Of a stretch of 22,186 nt of DNA, positions 1 through 8,560 are shown in pieces. Under the pieces are notes generated by a model. That model had not been told where the DNA came from, searched no databases, and saw only the letters and a program-made list of their open reading frames with translations. This DNA is from Phycisphaerae bacterium. Its GTDB lineage: Bacteria; Planctomycetota; Phycisphaerae; Phycisphaerales; Phycisphaeraceae. Location of the stretch: the NCBI GenBank assembly GCA_002688155.1, contig NZCH01000099.1, positions 1-22,186 of the forward strand, read 5' to 3'. The position numbers and the translations under genes were made by a program. The first letter of the stretch is position 1, and each line of letters opens with the position of its first letter.

Positions 1-1176
1 CATGCCCGCCAGTGAAAGCGCCGCGACGAGAAACAGCCCCGCCACTCCGGGCGCCAGCGTCAGCACGCCGCCCATCTTTTTGAGTTCCTGCGTCCCACTG
101 ACCCTCTCGACGATCCCGCCGACGAGGAACAGGCACGACTTTACGATGATGTGGTGGACAACATAAAAGACGGTGCCAGCGATCGCCATCTGAACAATCC
201 GCGGGTCCGCTGACCCCGACAGGCCGATGCCCATGAGCATGTAACCGACCTGGCTGATGATGTGCCACGAAAGAATTCGCCGAATCTCCCACTGACACAT
301 CGCTCCCAGCACGCCCAGCAGCATGGTGAACCCGCTGAGCACGAGGATGATGTGGATGGCAAATTCGTGTCCATCCTGGCGAAAGACCATTACGAACACG
401 CGAAGCAGCGAGTACACGCCGACCTTCGTGAGCAGCCCGGCGAAGAACCCGTTCACGCCCGGGGGTACGACGGGGTATGAATCGGGCAGCCAGAAGATCA
501 GTGGGAACATCGCCGACTTGAGCGCGAACACGCACAAGAGCACCATCGAAGACGCGGTGACCATCGCCGCCTGCGGGCCATGCAGTGTCGCCGTGCGCTG
601 CGCCAGGTCCGCCATGTTCAGCGTGCCGACGGTGGCGTAGATAAGCCCGACGGCCGCGACGAACAGCGCCGAACCGATGCAGTTGATCGCGATGTATTTC
701 ATCGTCTGCCGGACCTGTGCTCGTGACGCGCCGACCATCATCATGCCGTATGAGCCGATGAGCATGACCTCGTATGCGACGAATAGGTTGAACAAGTCGC
801 CGGTGAGGAACGCCCAGTTCACGCCAAGCAGCACAATCTGCATCAGCGGATAGAAGAAGTACCGCTGCTGTTTTTCGGTGACCGTCCAGAAGGTGTAAAG
901 CATGACGACGGCGCCGACGATCTGCGCCAGGGAGAGCATAATACACGCGAGCCGGTCAGCGACGAATGCGATTCCGTACGGTGCGTCCCAGCCGCCCATG
1001 ACGACCGCCTGTGTGCCGTGTGTGTCCACGTACACGAGCAGCCAGAGCACCCACGCGGTCGCGCCCAGTGTCGAGATCAGGCTGACCACCTTTTGAAGTT
1101 TCAGTTTCCGGTTCAGCAGCGCCAGGACACTGGCGGTGAAGAACGGGATCAGTAATGGGATGATCGGGCTGTTCAT
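1..1176 (-). CDS. mnhD: Na+/H+ antiporter subunit D (Mrp/Mnh), 3' end missing
   Basis: Proton-translocating, complex I ND4/NuoM-like subunit of the multi-subunit Mrp/Mnh cation/proton antiporter in the inner membrane. The minus-strand frame stays open from the ATG at 1176 to the window edge (392 codons). It shows family landmarks in order: a hydrophobic start MNSPIIPLLIPFF, VMGGWDAPYGI (about residue 60), NWAFLTGDLFNLF (about 120), KSAMFPLIFWLPD (about 220), GLLTKVGVYSLLRVF (about 250) and ALSLAGM at the cut, just where the usual PP-x-GF motif should follow. The start is the first ATG after the mnhC stop, with about 90 bp between the genes. It is the last visible member of an A-B-C-D operon; mnhE, F and G would be expected to the left of the window. 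Assignment to D rather than another ND-like subunit rests on the GGW-APYGI and LTGDLFNLF motifs and on gene order. Confidence 0.95.
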   Translation of the reverse strand, partial: MNSPIIPLLIPFFTASVLALLNRKLKLQKVVSLISTLGATAWVLWLLVYVDTHGTQAVVMGGWDAPYGIAFVADRLACIMLSLAQIVGAVVMLYTFWTVTEKQQRYFFYPLMQIVLLGVNWAFLTGDLFNLFVAYEVMLIGSYGMMMVGASRAQVRQTMKYIAINCIGSALFVAAVGLIYATVGTLNMADLAQRTATLHGPQAAMVTASSMVLLCVFALKSAMFPLIFWLPDSYPVVPPGVNGFFAGLLTKVGVYSLLRVFVMVFRQDGHEFAIHIILVLSGFTMLLGVLGAMCQWEIRRILSWHIISQVGYMLMGIGLSGSADPRIVQMAIAGTVFYVVHHIIVKSCLFLVGGIVERVSGTQELKKMGGVLTLAPGVAGLFLVAALSLAGM

Positions 1177-1264
1177 GAGTTTCGTTACACCCGTGTCTAT
1201 CGCCCATGCGGCGGAGCGGTTTGAGCCACTGGGTTCACCGGCACGTCCGCGCCAGACGCGTATT

Positions 1265-1744
1265 TCACATTCCGCTTTCGACCGCGCGTGTGCTGGTTGA
1301 GTTCGACCCGTGCTGCGCATCTGCGGTCCCGGAGCCATTGGCAATCTGATCGATGACATCGGGCACCTGCGGCGTCGACGCCGCCGCATCGTGCTCCGGG
1401 TCGTCATGCAGTGGAAGTTCTTCGGGGTTGTCCGTGCCGTGGTCCAGGTACACGCGGTAGCAGACAGTCAGCAGCAGCGCGCTCACGGCGAAGCTGATGA
1501 CGATCGCGGTAAGGATGATGTCCGGCGGCAGCGGATCCATAAACGCGCCCGCGTTGACCTGCCCTTCACCGACAAACGGCGCGACCTTGGCCTTGGCGTA
1601 GCCGCCGGACGTGATCAGCAGCAGGTTTGCCGCGTTTGAGTAGATCGCGAAACCCATCACCATGCGGATCAAGTTCGGCCTGAGGATCAGGTACGTGCCC
1701 GCGGCAAACAACACGCCGACGACAATAGCCATCAGTACGTTCAT
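1265..1744 (-). CDS. mnhC: Na+/H+ antiporter subunit C (Mrp/Mnh) with long C-terminal tail
   Basis: NuoK-like small membrane subunit of the Mrp antiporter. The first ~110 residues carry three hydrophobic segments and family motifs: GTYLILRPNLIRMVMGFAIYSNAANLLL (about 16-43), then PLPPDIILTAIVISFAVSALLL (about 71-92), typical of MnhC. The ATG follows the mnhB stop codon directly (TAA immediately followed by ATG), so translation is probably coupled. At 159 residues it is longer than the usual ~110-115. The extra ~50 residues, from about residue 108, are hydrophilic, rich in D/E/S/T/A, and look disordered. The core is secure; the role of the tail is unknown. Confidence 0.95.
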   Translation of the reverse strand: MNVLMAIVVGVLFAAGTYLILRPNLIRMVMGFAIYSNAANLLLITSGGYAKAKVAPFVGEGQVNAGAFMDPLPPDIILTAIVISFAVSALLLTVCYRVYLDHGTDNPEELPLHDDPEHDAAASTPQVPDVIDQIANGSGTADAQHGSNSTSTRAVESGM

Positions 1745-2185
1745 TTACACACCCTCCTCCTGACCCAGTTCGACGAAGACGGTCATCAATGTGCCGAACA
1801 CGATCATGTACACGCCAAAGTCGAAGAACGTGGCGGTCGGCAGGTAAAACGAACCGATGTGCCAGACGGTGTGGTCCATGAATGTCTGGCCAGACAGCAT
1901 GGGCCAGACACCGGTCAGAATCGCGATCAAGAGTCCCACGACGGAGCATTTCCACCAGGCCCGGCGGCGCGCTTTTTCGATGCCGAACGCCAGCAGGTGC
2001 ATGGCGCCCGCCGCGGCGACCAGCACGCCGGCAATGAACCCGCCGCCCGGCAGGTTGTGACCCTGATAAAAAATGACCAGTGACACCAGCACGGTGATCG
2101 GTACCGCGATCCGCGCGACGGTGCGCAGGATTGGACTGTCGCCCGTAACCTGCCGCTCGTCGCTTTTTTCGGGGGCGCAGGTCAT
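1745..2185 (-). CDS. mnhB: Na+/H+ antiporter subunit B (Mrp/Mnh)
   Basis: Membrane subunit B of the Mrp/Mnh antiporter, 146 residues, normal for the family. It has four hydrophobic segments (about 22-40, 50-70, 80-97, 115-135) and the signature GHNLPGGGFIAGVLVAAAGA (about 43-62), which matches the conserved GHN-PGGGF of MnhB. Its ATG overlaps the mnhA stop codon (ATGA), and its own stop abuts the mnhC start, so it lies in the middle of a coupled operon. The N-terminus (about 20 residues, charged) precedes the first membrane span. Confidence 0.95.
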   Translation of the reverse strand: MTCAPEKSDERQVTGDSPILRTVARIAVPITVLVSLVIFYQGHNLPGGGFIAGVLVAAAGAMHLLAFGIEKARRRAWWKCSVVGLLIAILTGVWPMLSGQTFMDHTVWHIGSFYLPTATFFDFGVYMIVFGTLMTVFVELGQEEGV

Positions 2186-4533
2186 GTCATCGTCCTCCTG
2201 GAACGAAGCAGTCCATAGATCAGCAGGCCCACGACTACCAGCACAGTGATTTCGCCCGTTGTGTCGATCGCACGAAAATCAACGATAATCACGTTGACGG
2301 CGTTGTGTCCGTTCGCGTCGGCGTACGCGCGGGTCAGATAGCTGCCTGCGAGGTTGCGTGTTTCGCGGAATTGGTCGCTCGTGGCCACTACCGTGAAGAG
2401 GAACATCACCACGCCGACGATGCTCGCCACGACAACGTTCATCAAACGCCCGGCGGGCAGCAGCTTGTCCGGCTTCCACGCCGGCATGAAGTACAGAATC
2501 AGCAGCACGAAAATCGTCGACACGGTTTCAATGAGAATCTGCGTCAGCACAATGTCCGGCGACCGGTAGACGACGAAGAGCAGCGCCGTGAGGTACCCCG
2601 TTGCGGTGATTGCGATGGCTGCGGCGATCCTGGTCGTCGCCCGTGCAACGGCCACGGCCGCGATGATCAACAGGCCGCACAGCGCCACGCCGTACCACGG
2701 CGCGCCGGCGAGTGAAAGCGGCACATTGTCGATCCCGATGCCGCCCCGGTACAGCGCAAACACGCCCAGCGTCGAGACGAACAGCCACGTGCCGGTGAAG
2801 TACCACCGCAACGAGCCGTTTTGCCAGTGGTTGGCGAACGCAGTGGCGACCGTCGTGATTGTGTCCATGAACTGGTCCCACAGCGACTGCATGGTCGGGA
2901 TTGCGTCGCGAATCGCGACCTGCACGGCGCCGACCCTGGTACGTGCCACGTAAATACCAACTCCCAGTGCGATTGTTGTCAGCGACAGCAACAGCGGGCC
3001 AGGGTTCTTGAAGTCAGGGATTAGCGCCACGTGCGCATGGGCATGCGTACTGGACGAAAAGCCATTGAGCAGATTCTGAGGTCCGTGCGTCACCGCCGCA
3101 GCGCCGACACCGATGACGATCGCGACCAGCACCGCCGGCGAGAACAGCAGCCCCAGTCCCGCCTCGTGCGCGTGGCCAGCCTTCGCAGAGGGCTTGCCAC
3201 AAAACACGCCCAGAATGATTTTGAAACTCACGGCAAAGATAAACGCGTTCGACAGCACGCAAATCGCGATGACGAACCATTGCAGCGCCGGCGTCTGATG
3301 CAGTACCTCGTTGTCCAACAGCGCGCCATACAGCGATTCCTTCGCGACAAACCCGAACATCGGTGGCAGTCCCGCCATCGACAGCGCGGCGACGACGCAT
3401 AGCAGGAACGTGCGCGGCATATTGTGCCGCAGGCCGGTCAGTTCGCGGATGTCGCGCGTGTGCGTTGCGTGTTCGACGATGCCGACGATCAGGAACAGCG
3501 CGCCTTTGTAGACTGCGTGATTGAGTATCTGTACGGCGTCCTGGCTGGCGGCGTTGATGCCGTAAAGGAACATCACCAGGCCAAGCGTTGACAGCGTTGT
3601 GCGGGCGAGAATCGCTTTGAGGTCGGTTTCGTGAAATGCCTGATACGCGCCCAGCGCAAACGTGATCAGCCCGGCCGTGGCGACAATCGGCGACCACCAC
3701 TCGGCGCCGCCGAATATCGGTAGCATCCGGCCGACGAGGAAGATGCCCGCCTTGACCATCGTCGCTGCGTGCAGGTACGTCGACACCGGCGTGGGCGCGA
3801 CCATCGCGTTGGGCAGCCAGAAGTGAAACGGCCACTGCGCGCTCTTCGTGAACGCGCCGGCAAGCATCAGCAGCAGTGCCGGCACGAACAGCGCTGAGCC
3901 GGCGAGCGTCGATTGCAATTGTGTGCTTGTCTGCAGTTCACTGAGCGAGAACGTGTCGCACACGACGCCGATCATGACAAACCCGACCATCATCGCCAGT
4001 CCGCCCAGCGCGGTGACCTGCAATGCAGTCATCGCACCCCTGCGCCCGTCATCCTTTTCATACCAGAACCCGATCAGCATGAACGACGTGATGCTCGTGA
4101 TTTCCCAGAAGACGAACAGCAGGATCAGGTCATCCGCGAGCGCGACGCCAAGCATCGCGCCCATGAACGCGATCAGGGCCGCGTAGTACCGGCCCACCCG
4201 GCCTGGGTCGAGTTTGGGGATGTACGAGCACGAGTAAATGCCAACGAGCGTGCCGATGCCCGACACGATCATGGCGAAGAACAGGCCAAATGAATCCCCG
4301 CGAAACGCCAGTTGAATGTTCAGCGCCTCAATCCACGGCACGATGCTGTGCGCGACACCCGCATCGCTCTTTTGGACCAACAGCAATATGCATTGCACAA
4401 ATGACGCCAGCGCCGCGACGACCATGAACCCGCCAGTCGCGCGGCCAAGAGATCGTCCCGTCACCAGCGCGAGCGCCGCGCACGCGAAAGGCACGAACAC
4501 GATCAAGTGAAGGCTTGTTTCAGGAGTTGGCAT
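2182..4533 (-). CDS. mnhA: Na+/H+ antiporter subunit A (Mrp/Mnh)
   Basis: Large ND5/NuoL-like proton channel subunit of the Mrp antiporter, 783 residues, the expected size for full-length MrpA. The N-terminal two thirds show the proton-conducting core: DDLILLFVFWEITSITSFMLIG (about 113-134), KSAQWPFHFWLPNAM (about 230-244), HAATMVKAGIFLVGRM (about 255-270), HAVYKGALFLIVGIVEHATHTRD (about 339-361) and AALSMAGLPPMFGFVAKES (about 379-397). The C-terminal third contains the extra helices typical of MrpA (MbhD/MbhE-like regions), including VYRSPDIVLTQILIETVSTI (about 655-674) and VNVIIVDFRAIDTTGEITVL (about 746-765). It is the first gene of the operon. No good Shine-Dalgarno sequence is visible before the ATG at 4533. 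The complex exchanges Na+ (or K+) for H+, suggesting saline or alkaline stress. Confidence 0.96.
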   Translation of the reverse strand: MPTPETSLHLIVFVPFACAALALVTGRSLGRATGGFMVVAALASFVQCILLLVQKSDAGVAHSIVPWIEALNIQLAFRGDSFGLFFAMIVSGIGTLVGIYSCSYIPKLDPGRVGRYYAALIAFMGAMLGVALADDLILLFVFWEITSITSFMLIGFWYEKDDGRRGAMTALQVTALGGLAMMVGFVMIGVVCDTFSLSELQTSTQLQSTLAGSALFVPALLLMLAGAFTKSAQWPFHFWLPNAMVAPTPVSTYLHAATMVKAGIFLVGRMLPIFGGAEWWSPIVATAGLITFALGAYQAFHETDLKAILARTTLSTLGLVMFLYGINAASQDAVQILNHAVYKGALFLIVGIVEHATHTRDIRELTGLRHNMPRTFLLCVVAALSMAGLPPMFGFVAKESLYGALLDNEVLHQTPALQWFVIAICVLSNAFIFAVSFKIILGVFCGKPSAKAGHAHEAGLGLLFSPAVLVAIVIGVGAAAVTHGPQNLLNGFSSSTHAHAHVALIPDFKNPGPLLLSLTTIALGVGIYVARTRVGAVQVAIRDAIPTMQSLWDQFMDTITTVATAFANHWQNGSLRWYFTGTWLFVSTLGVFALYRGGIGIDNVPLSLAGAPWYGVALCGLLIIAAVAVARATTRIAAAIAITATGYLTALLFVVYRSPDIVLTQILIETVSTIFVLLILYFMPAWKPDKLLPAGRLMNVVVASIVGVVMFLFTVVATSDQFRETRNLAGSYLTRAYADANGHNAVNVIIVDFRAIDTTGEITVLVVVGLLIYGLLRSRRTMT

Positions 4534-4937
4534 ACGACACTTTCGTGAGGGCCGGCACGGTCCATGTCGCCGTCGTTATCCGGACCTTATGCGCGCACCG
4601 CACTTGCCCCGGGTATCGCGTGCCTCTTGCATCGGCTATTTGTACCGATTGCATGCGTTGTAACGTTTGGGTTGGTCGTAATTGTTGCGCAGGTTGTGCC
4701 GGTTGCAGGTGATCTGAGGTGTCCCGCCCCGCCGCAACGCGGTGCGTTGATTCGATCCCGACAGCTTTTCCCCACCACACAGGGTGCACATCGGCCGTTT
4801 GCTAACATCGCCAACCTGCCGGGATGCATCGTCAGGTGCGGTCCGTCCCATCGCTGCCGGCAAGGTGCGCACATGCTCGTGTTGCGTGTTTGTGCGGGCC
4901 TCATTGGATCGCCACCTTTCCGGCTGGAGGATTGCCC
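4534..4937. other. Intergenic region between divergent mnhA and amt
   Basis: About 400 bp separate the two divergently read units, so both promoters should lie here. I see no protein frame with credible composition. I also see no sigma-54 site: the TTGCA at 4702-4706 has a GG to its left, but the GG-to-GC spacing is 11 rather than 10, and two other TTGCA words lack a -24 element. The amt ribosome binding site (GGAGG at 4926-4930) is at the right end. No riboswitch or repeat was recognised. Confidence 0.5.
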
Positions 4938-6281
4938 ATGCGTGCTGCTCGATGGGTTTGTCTCATCTCACTGGCGCTGTTGGTGTGTCATACGCCGCAG
5001 GTGATGGCGGCCGGTCACGAGGCCGCCGAACCGGTGATCAACAGCGGAACAATCGCGTGGATGCTCACGTCGACCATGCTCGCCCTGTTGATGGTGCCGG
5101 GACTGGCGATGTTTTATGGCGGACTGGTGCGCACCAAGAACGTGCTGGGCACGATGATGCACTGCTTTGCCGCGATGGCGGTGATTGGCGTGCTTTGGCC
5201 GGTTGTCGGTTACAGCCTCGCGTTTGGCAGGGATGTGGGCGGCGGCTGGCTTGGTTGGGACAGCGGCCTGCTGTTTCTTAACGGCATCGATACATCGGTG
5301 ACCAACGGCCTGCCGGATTATGTGTTAGTAATATTCCAGAGCAAGTTCGCGATTATTACGCCGGCTTTGATCGCCGGAGCATTTGCTGAGCGCGTGCGGT
5401 TTCGCGGGTACTGTGTTTTCATCGCGATTTGGTTCCTGGTCGTATATGCGCCGCTCTGCCACTCGGTGTGGTATGACGGCGGTGAGGAAGGTGGCAAGGG
5501 TTACCTCCTCAGTCAAGGCGCGATCGACTTTGCCGGTGGTACGGTCGTCCACATTTCCGCAGGGGTAAGCGGCCTGGTTGCGGCATTGTTCCTGGGCGCG
5601 CGGCGCGGGTACCCGCGGACGGCGATGCACCCGAACAACCTGACCATGACGCTGATTGGTGCGGGTTTGCTGTGGGTCGGTTGGTTCGGGTTTAACGCCG
5701 GTTCAGCGGTCGAGAGCGGATTGAAGACGGCCCAGGCGCTGACCGTGACGCAGGTCGCCGCCGCGGCCGGGGCGCTGACGTGGATCATCATTGAAGGGTG
5801 CAAACACGGTAAGGCAACAAGTTTGGGCATGGCATCGGGGATTCTTGCCGGGCTGATCGCGATCACGCCGGCTGCAGGCGTCGTGACCGTCAAGGGCGCG
5901 CTCGTGCTTGGGTCCGTCGCGTCCATCGCGTCCTACCTCGCCATCGCAGTGAAGAACAAACTCGGCTACGACGATTCGCTGGACGTGTTCGGCATCCACG
6001 GCGTCGCAGGCATGCTCGGAGCCATCCTGCTCACTTTTTTCGTTCGTACCGGCGACATGCCCGTCAACGACCACAAGGTGCCGCACACGATCGGGCAGCA
6101 ACTGTTTATTCAGTTTGAAGGCGTGGCCATCACCTGCGTCGGCGCCGCCATTGTGACGTTGATTCTGCTGTGGCTGATCGACAAGACCATTGGCCTGCGG
6201 CTCAAGCAGCAGGACGAACACGCGGGCATGGACCACAGCCTCCACGGCGAGCACGGATACGGGCTGTTGAACCTGAACTGA
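4938..6281 (+). CDS. amt: Ammonium transporter, Amt/MEP/Rh family
   Basis: Inner-membrane ammonium channel that imports NH4+/NH3 when nitrogen is scarce; PII (next gene) normally blocks it by inserting its T-loop. The chosen start gives 447 residues: an N-terminal signal peptide (residues 1-25, MRAARWV... ending VMAA) followed by the Amt core. Motifs: PGLAMFYGGLVRTKNVL (54-70), the first pore histidine H205 in GGTVVHISAGVSG, GWFGFNAGS (248-256), and the second pore histidine H354 in DVFGIHGVAGMLG. Together H205 and H354 form the twin-His pair. A GGAGG sequence eight bases upstream of the ATG at 4938 favours this start over an ATG at 4824 in the same frame, whose extra 38 residues precede the signal peptide and look non-coding. 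The tail is His/Glu-rich (HAGMDHSLHGEHG, about 428-440). Confidence 0.96.
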   Translation: MRAARWVCLISLALLVCHTPQVMAAGHEAAEPVINSGTIAWMLTSTMLALLMVPGLAMFYGGLVRTKNVLGTMMHCFAAMAVIGVLWPVVGYSLAFGRDVGGGWLGWDSGLLFLNGIDTSVTNGLPDYVLVIFQSKFAIITPALIAGAFAERVRFRGYCVFIAIWFLVVYAPLCHSVWYDGGEEGGKGYLLSQGAIDFAGGTVVHISAGVSGLVAALFLGARRGYPRTAMHPNNLTMTLIGAGLLWVGWFGFNAGSAVESGLKTAQALTVTQVAAAAGALTWIIIEGCKHGKATSLGMASGILAGLIAITPAAGVVTVKGALVLGSVASIASYLAIAVKNKLGYDDSLDVFGIHGVAGMLGAILLTFFVRTGDMPVNDHKVPHTIGQQLFIQFEGVAITCVGAAIVTLILLWLIDKTIGLRLKQQDEHAGMDHSLHGEHGYGLLNLN

Positions 6282-6341
6282 CCACCGGCGCGGGCGCGTT
6301 GCGCCTGGCCACTGCGGACCCACGCTAAACGGGAAGCCGCC

Positions 6342-6683
6342 ATGAAACTTGTCATCGCGATCATTCAATCGGACAAGCTTGAACAGGTCCACCAGGCGCT
6401 GGTGGACAACGAGATCTTTCGCATCACTGTCAGTCGGGTGACCGGTCATGGTCAGCAGACCAACGTCGATTTGTACCGCGGCCAGGAAGTGACGCCGAAC
6501 CTAATTCCCAAGGTTCGCCTGGAGATCGCAGTCAACGACAAATTCGTCGAGCCAACCGTAAGCGCGATCCTCAAGGGCGCCAAGCACGGCGACGGTGAAA
6601 TTGGCGACGGAAAGATATTCATCCTGCCGCTTGAGGAATGCATCCGCATCCGCACGGAAGAACGCGGCGGGTCGGCGATTTGA
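6342..6683 (+). CDS. glnK: Nitrogen regulatory protein PII (GlnB/GlnK family)
   Basis: Trimeric nitrogen/carbon/energy sensor that binds ATP/ADP and 2-oxoglutarate and, being encoded beside amt, probably gates that channel. It has 113 residues, the normal length. Family landmarks are LYRGQE (T-loop, 44-49), LIPKVRLEIAV (54-64, K57 being the 2-oxoglutarate lysine equivalent), GDGKIFILP (88-96) and IRIRTEE (101-107). The base of the T-loop is GHGQQT (35-40). The position of the uridylylated tyrosine (Tyr51 in enteric GlnB, YRGAEY) is Val50 here, so modification by GlnD is not expected. There is a short insertion before GDGK (KHGDGEIGDG). The ATG is 60 bp after amt, preceded by a weak GGGAAG ribosome site. 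Same transcription unit as amt is inferred. Confidence 0.94.
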   Translation: MKLVIAIIQSDKLEQVHQALVDNEIFRITVSRVTGHGQQTNVDLYRGQEVTPNLIPKVRLEIAVNDKFVEPTVSAILKGAKHGDGEIGDGKIFILPLEECIRIRTEERGGSAI

Positions 6684-6716
6684 TCGAATTGCGTGCGGTG
6701 TTTTCCGGTATTCCGC

Positions 6717-6734
6717 CCCGCCGTTTGCGGCGGG
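6717..6734. terminator. GC-rich hairpin between convergent glnK and tsaB
   Basis: A perfect 7-bp inverted repeat, CCCGCCG and CGGCGGG, with the loop TTTG. It lies between the ends of the plus-strand amt-glnK unit and the minus-strand trpD-tsaB unit, where a bidirectional terminator would be expected. There is no T-tract on either side, so intrinsic termination is uncertain. Confidence 0.35.
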
Positions 6735-6794
6735 CGCGTGGAAACGACGTGGTTAAATCGAAGACGCGATTCCAGTGGGCGGCATTGAAACGGT

Positions 6795-7505
6795 CTAACG
6801 CGCACGCGACTGGTTCTTTTCCCACACTTCAACCGCCTCTGGCGGGCGCACATACATCGGCACAAGCACTTCGGCGCTCACAAACGCGCCGCGTTGCGCC
6901 GCTTCACGGCCCAGCGTGTATACAACGTCGCTCCGCGGAACTGCCAATTCAGCGGGCAAACGCGTTACGTGATCACTTGATTCAAACTCAGGCAACGGAT
7001 CGCCCAGCAGTACGAACTTTGCCGGCATCGCCTTGTCGATTTCCTCAATCGTCCGCAGTGCGGGCTCCGACAGCGCGCACCAACGTTCATCGCGCGACTC
7101 ATACAGCCCTGAATACACCGACTCGCGTTTCAGGTTCAGGCACACCGCCAGGTGCGAATAGTCGTGCAGCACGTTGGCTGCCAGTACGTCGAGCGTCGGC
7201 ACGGCGACGATGCGCACGCCAAGACTGTACGCGAGCATCTTCACGGTTGCCACGGCGATGCGCAGGCCGGTAAACGAACCCGGTCCGATCGACATGTAGA
7301 CGTCGCGCAGATCGCTGGGCGATGCGTCAAACCGATCGCACAGCCGCGCGATCGTCGGCATCAGTTCGGCGTTGTGCCTGCGCACCTGCTTGAGCGCTTC
7401 CGTCGCAAGCACATCGTCGCCGCAACCCAGCGACACGAAACCCTGCCGCTGCGACGTCTCAATCGCCAGGTTGAACTGTTTGGAACCCACGGCGTGGCTG
7501 GTCAC
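6795..7505 (-). CDS. tsaB: tRNA N6-threonylcarbamoyladenosine biosynthesis protein TsaB
   Basis: Non-catalytic partner of TsaD in the complex that puts threonylcarbamoyl on A37 of ANN-decoding tRNAs (t6A). It has 236 residues, typical for TsaB. Motifs seen: NLAIETSQRQGFVSLG near the N-terminus (12-27, ASKHA-type fold), MSIGPGSFTGLRIAVATVKM (71-90) and RIVAVPTLDVLAANV (about 97-111). The short length and weak metal site separate it from TsaD. The start is a GTG at 7505 whose GTGA overlaps the trpD stop by four bases, so translation is coupled. The last ~10 residues (EVWEKNQSRAR) look like an ordinary basic tail. Confidence 0.92.
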   Translation of the reverse strand: MTSHAVGSKQFNLAIETSQRQGFVSLGCGDDVLATEALKQVRRHNAELMPTIARLCDRFDASPSDLRDVYMSIGPGSFTGLRIAVATVKMLAYSLGVRIVAVPTLDVLAANVLHDYSHLAVCLNLKRESVYSGLYESRDERWCALSEPALRTIEEIDKAMPAKFVLLGDPLPEFESSDHVTRLPAELAVPRSDVVYTLGREAAQRGAFVSAEVLVPMYVRPPEAVEVWEKNQSRAR

Positions 7506-8560
7506 GGTGCTGGTGTCGGGTCGGAGCTGGTCAGTGCAACCACCGTATCGAGCACGCGCCGCGCCGCGCCCGAGTCGATCGCTTCGGCGGCGAGCGTCAG
7601 CCCGTGCGCTAGTTCGTCTGCCGCGCCTGCGACCAGCAGCGCCGCCGCGGCATTGATCAGTACGATGTCGCGCGGTGCGCCCTGATCGCCGGCAAGCACG
7701 GATGCGATCACCTTCGCGCTCGACGCCGGGTCCGACACCGCCAAATCGTCCGGATCACAGGCCGTGACCCCCAATGTCGTCACGTCCAATTCGTACGTGT
7801 CAATTTTTCCATCGTGCAGGTGACTGATACGTGTCGGCCCGCACGTGCTGATCTCGCCCATGCCCGCGCCGTCGGGCGTTTGGCCTCGAAGTACCATCGC
7901 CACATCGGAGCCCAGCCTGCCCAGCACTGTCGCGATCGACTCGGTCAGCGCGGCGTCGTACACACCCATGATCTGCCGCGTCGCACCCGCCGGATTCGTC
8001 AGCGGGCCAAGCACGTTAAAGATTGTGCGGAAGCCCAGTTCCGCACGCACGGGCCCGGCGTACTTCATTGCCGGGTGGTATGCCTGCGCAAAACAAAAGC
8101 AAAACCCCGCCTCGTCGATACACCGTGTCTGCGTCATTGGATCAACAAACAGTTTGACGCCGAGCATTTCAAGCACCTGGCTTGAACCCGACTTGCTGGT
8201 AACCGATCGGTTGCCGTGCTTGGCGACCCCGACGCCCTTTGGCCGGCCTGCAGCCGCCGCGACCAGGCCCGCCGCCGTTGATACATTGAACCGATTCGAA
8301 TGATCGCCACCGGTTCCGCATGTGTCGATAACCGTCAGCCCGTCAGGCACGTCCACGCGCGTCACTTTGTCGCGCATCACGCGCGCCGCGCCGGTGATTT
8401 CGTCGAGCGTAAGCTCACGCTGCGACAGCATTGCCAGCAGTGCACCGACCTGCACCGGCGACGCCTGGCCCGTCATCACCAACTCAAACGCTGCGACAGC
8501 CTGCTGCTCGGCGAGCGGCTGCCCCTGCATTACCTGCGCCAATAAAGGCTGAATGGACAT
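7502..8560 (-). CDS. trpD: Anthranilate phosphoribosyltransferase
   Basis: Transfers phosphoribosyl from PRPP to anthranilate, the second committed step of tryptophan synthesis, in the cytoplasm. The protein is 352 residues, standard for TrpD. Signature motifs: VIDTCGTGGDHSNRFNVST (77-95, PRPP-pyrophosphate loop), VAKHGNRSVTSKSGS (112-126, anthranilate/PRPP site), and a conserved glycine-rich fold throughout. The start at 8560 (MSIQPLLAQ) was chosen because its ATG shares one base with the upstream gene's stop (TGATG); a longer frame to 8584 would add only MAGGGVGL inside the neighbour. No other trp gene is near, so the pathway genes are scattered. It is coupled downstream to tsaB. Confidence 0.96.
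   Translation of the reverse strand: MSIQPLLAQVMQGQPLAEQQAVAAFELVMTGQASPVQVGALLAMLSQRELTLDEITGAARVMRDKVTRVDVPDGLTVIDTCGTGGDHSNRFNVSTAAGLVAAAAGRPKGVGVAKHGNRSVTSKSGSSQVLEMLGVKLFVDPMTQTRCIDEAGFCFCFAQAYHPAMKYAGPVRAELGFRTIFNVLGPLTNPAGATRQIMGVYDAALTESIATVLGRLGSDVAMVLRGQTPDGAGMGEISTCGPTRISHLHDGKIDTYELDVTTLGVTACDPDDLAVSDPASSAKVIASVLAGDQGAPRDIVLINAAAALLVAGAADELAHGLTLAAEAIDSGAARRVLDTVVALTSSDPTPAP

Noticed and set aside
2305..3402. Several plus-strand frames opposite mnhA rich in Arg/His/Gln
   Set aside because: They are antisense shadows of the membrane-protein gene (hydrophobic codons read backward) and have no ribosome sites.
4690..4710. Possible sigma-54 promoter before amt-glnK
   Set aside because: TTGCA is present, but the -24 GG to -12 GC spacing is 11 rather than the required 10 and the -24 element is poor.
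4564..5004. Plus-strand open frame of 146 codons upstream of amt, and overlapping minus-strand frames
   Set aside because: Cys-rich, unlikely composition, no ribosome site, and it overlaps the amt start in another frame.
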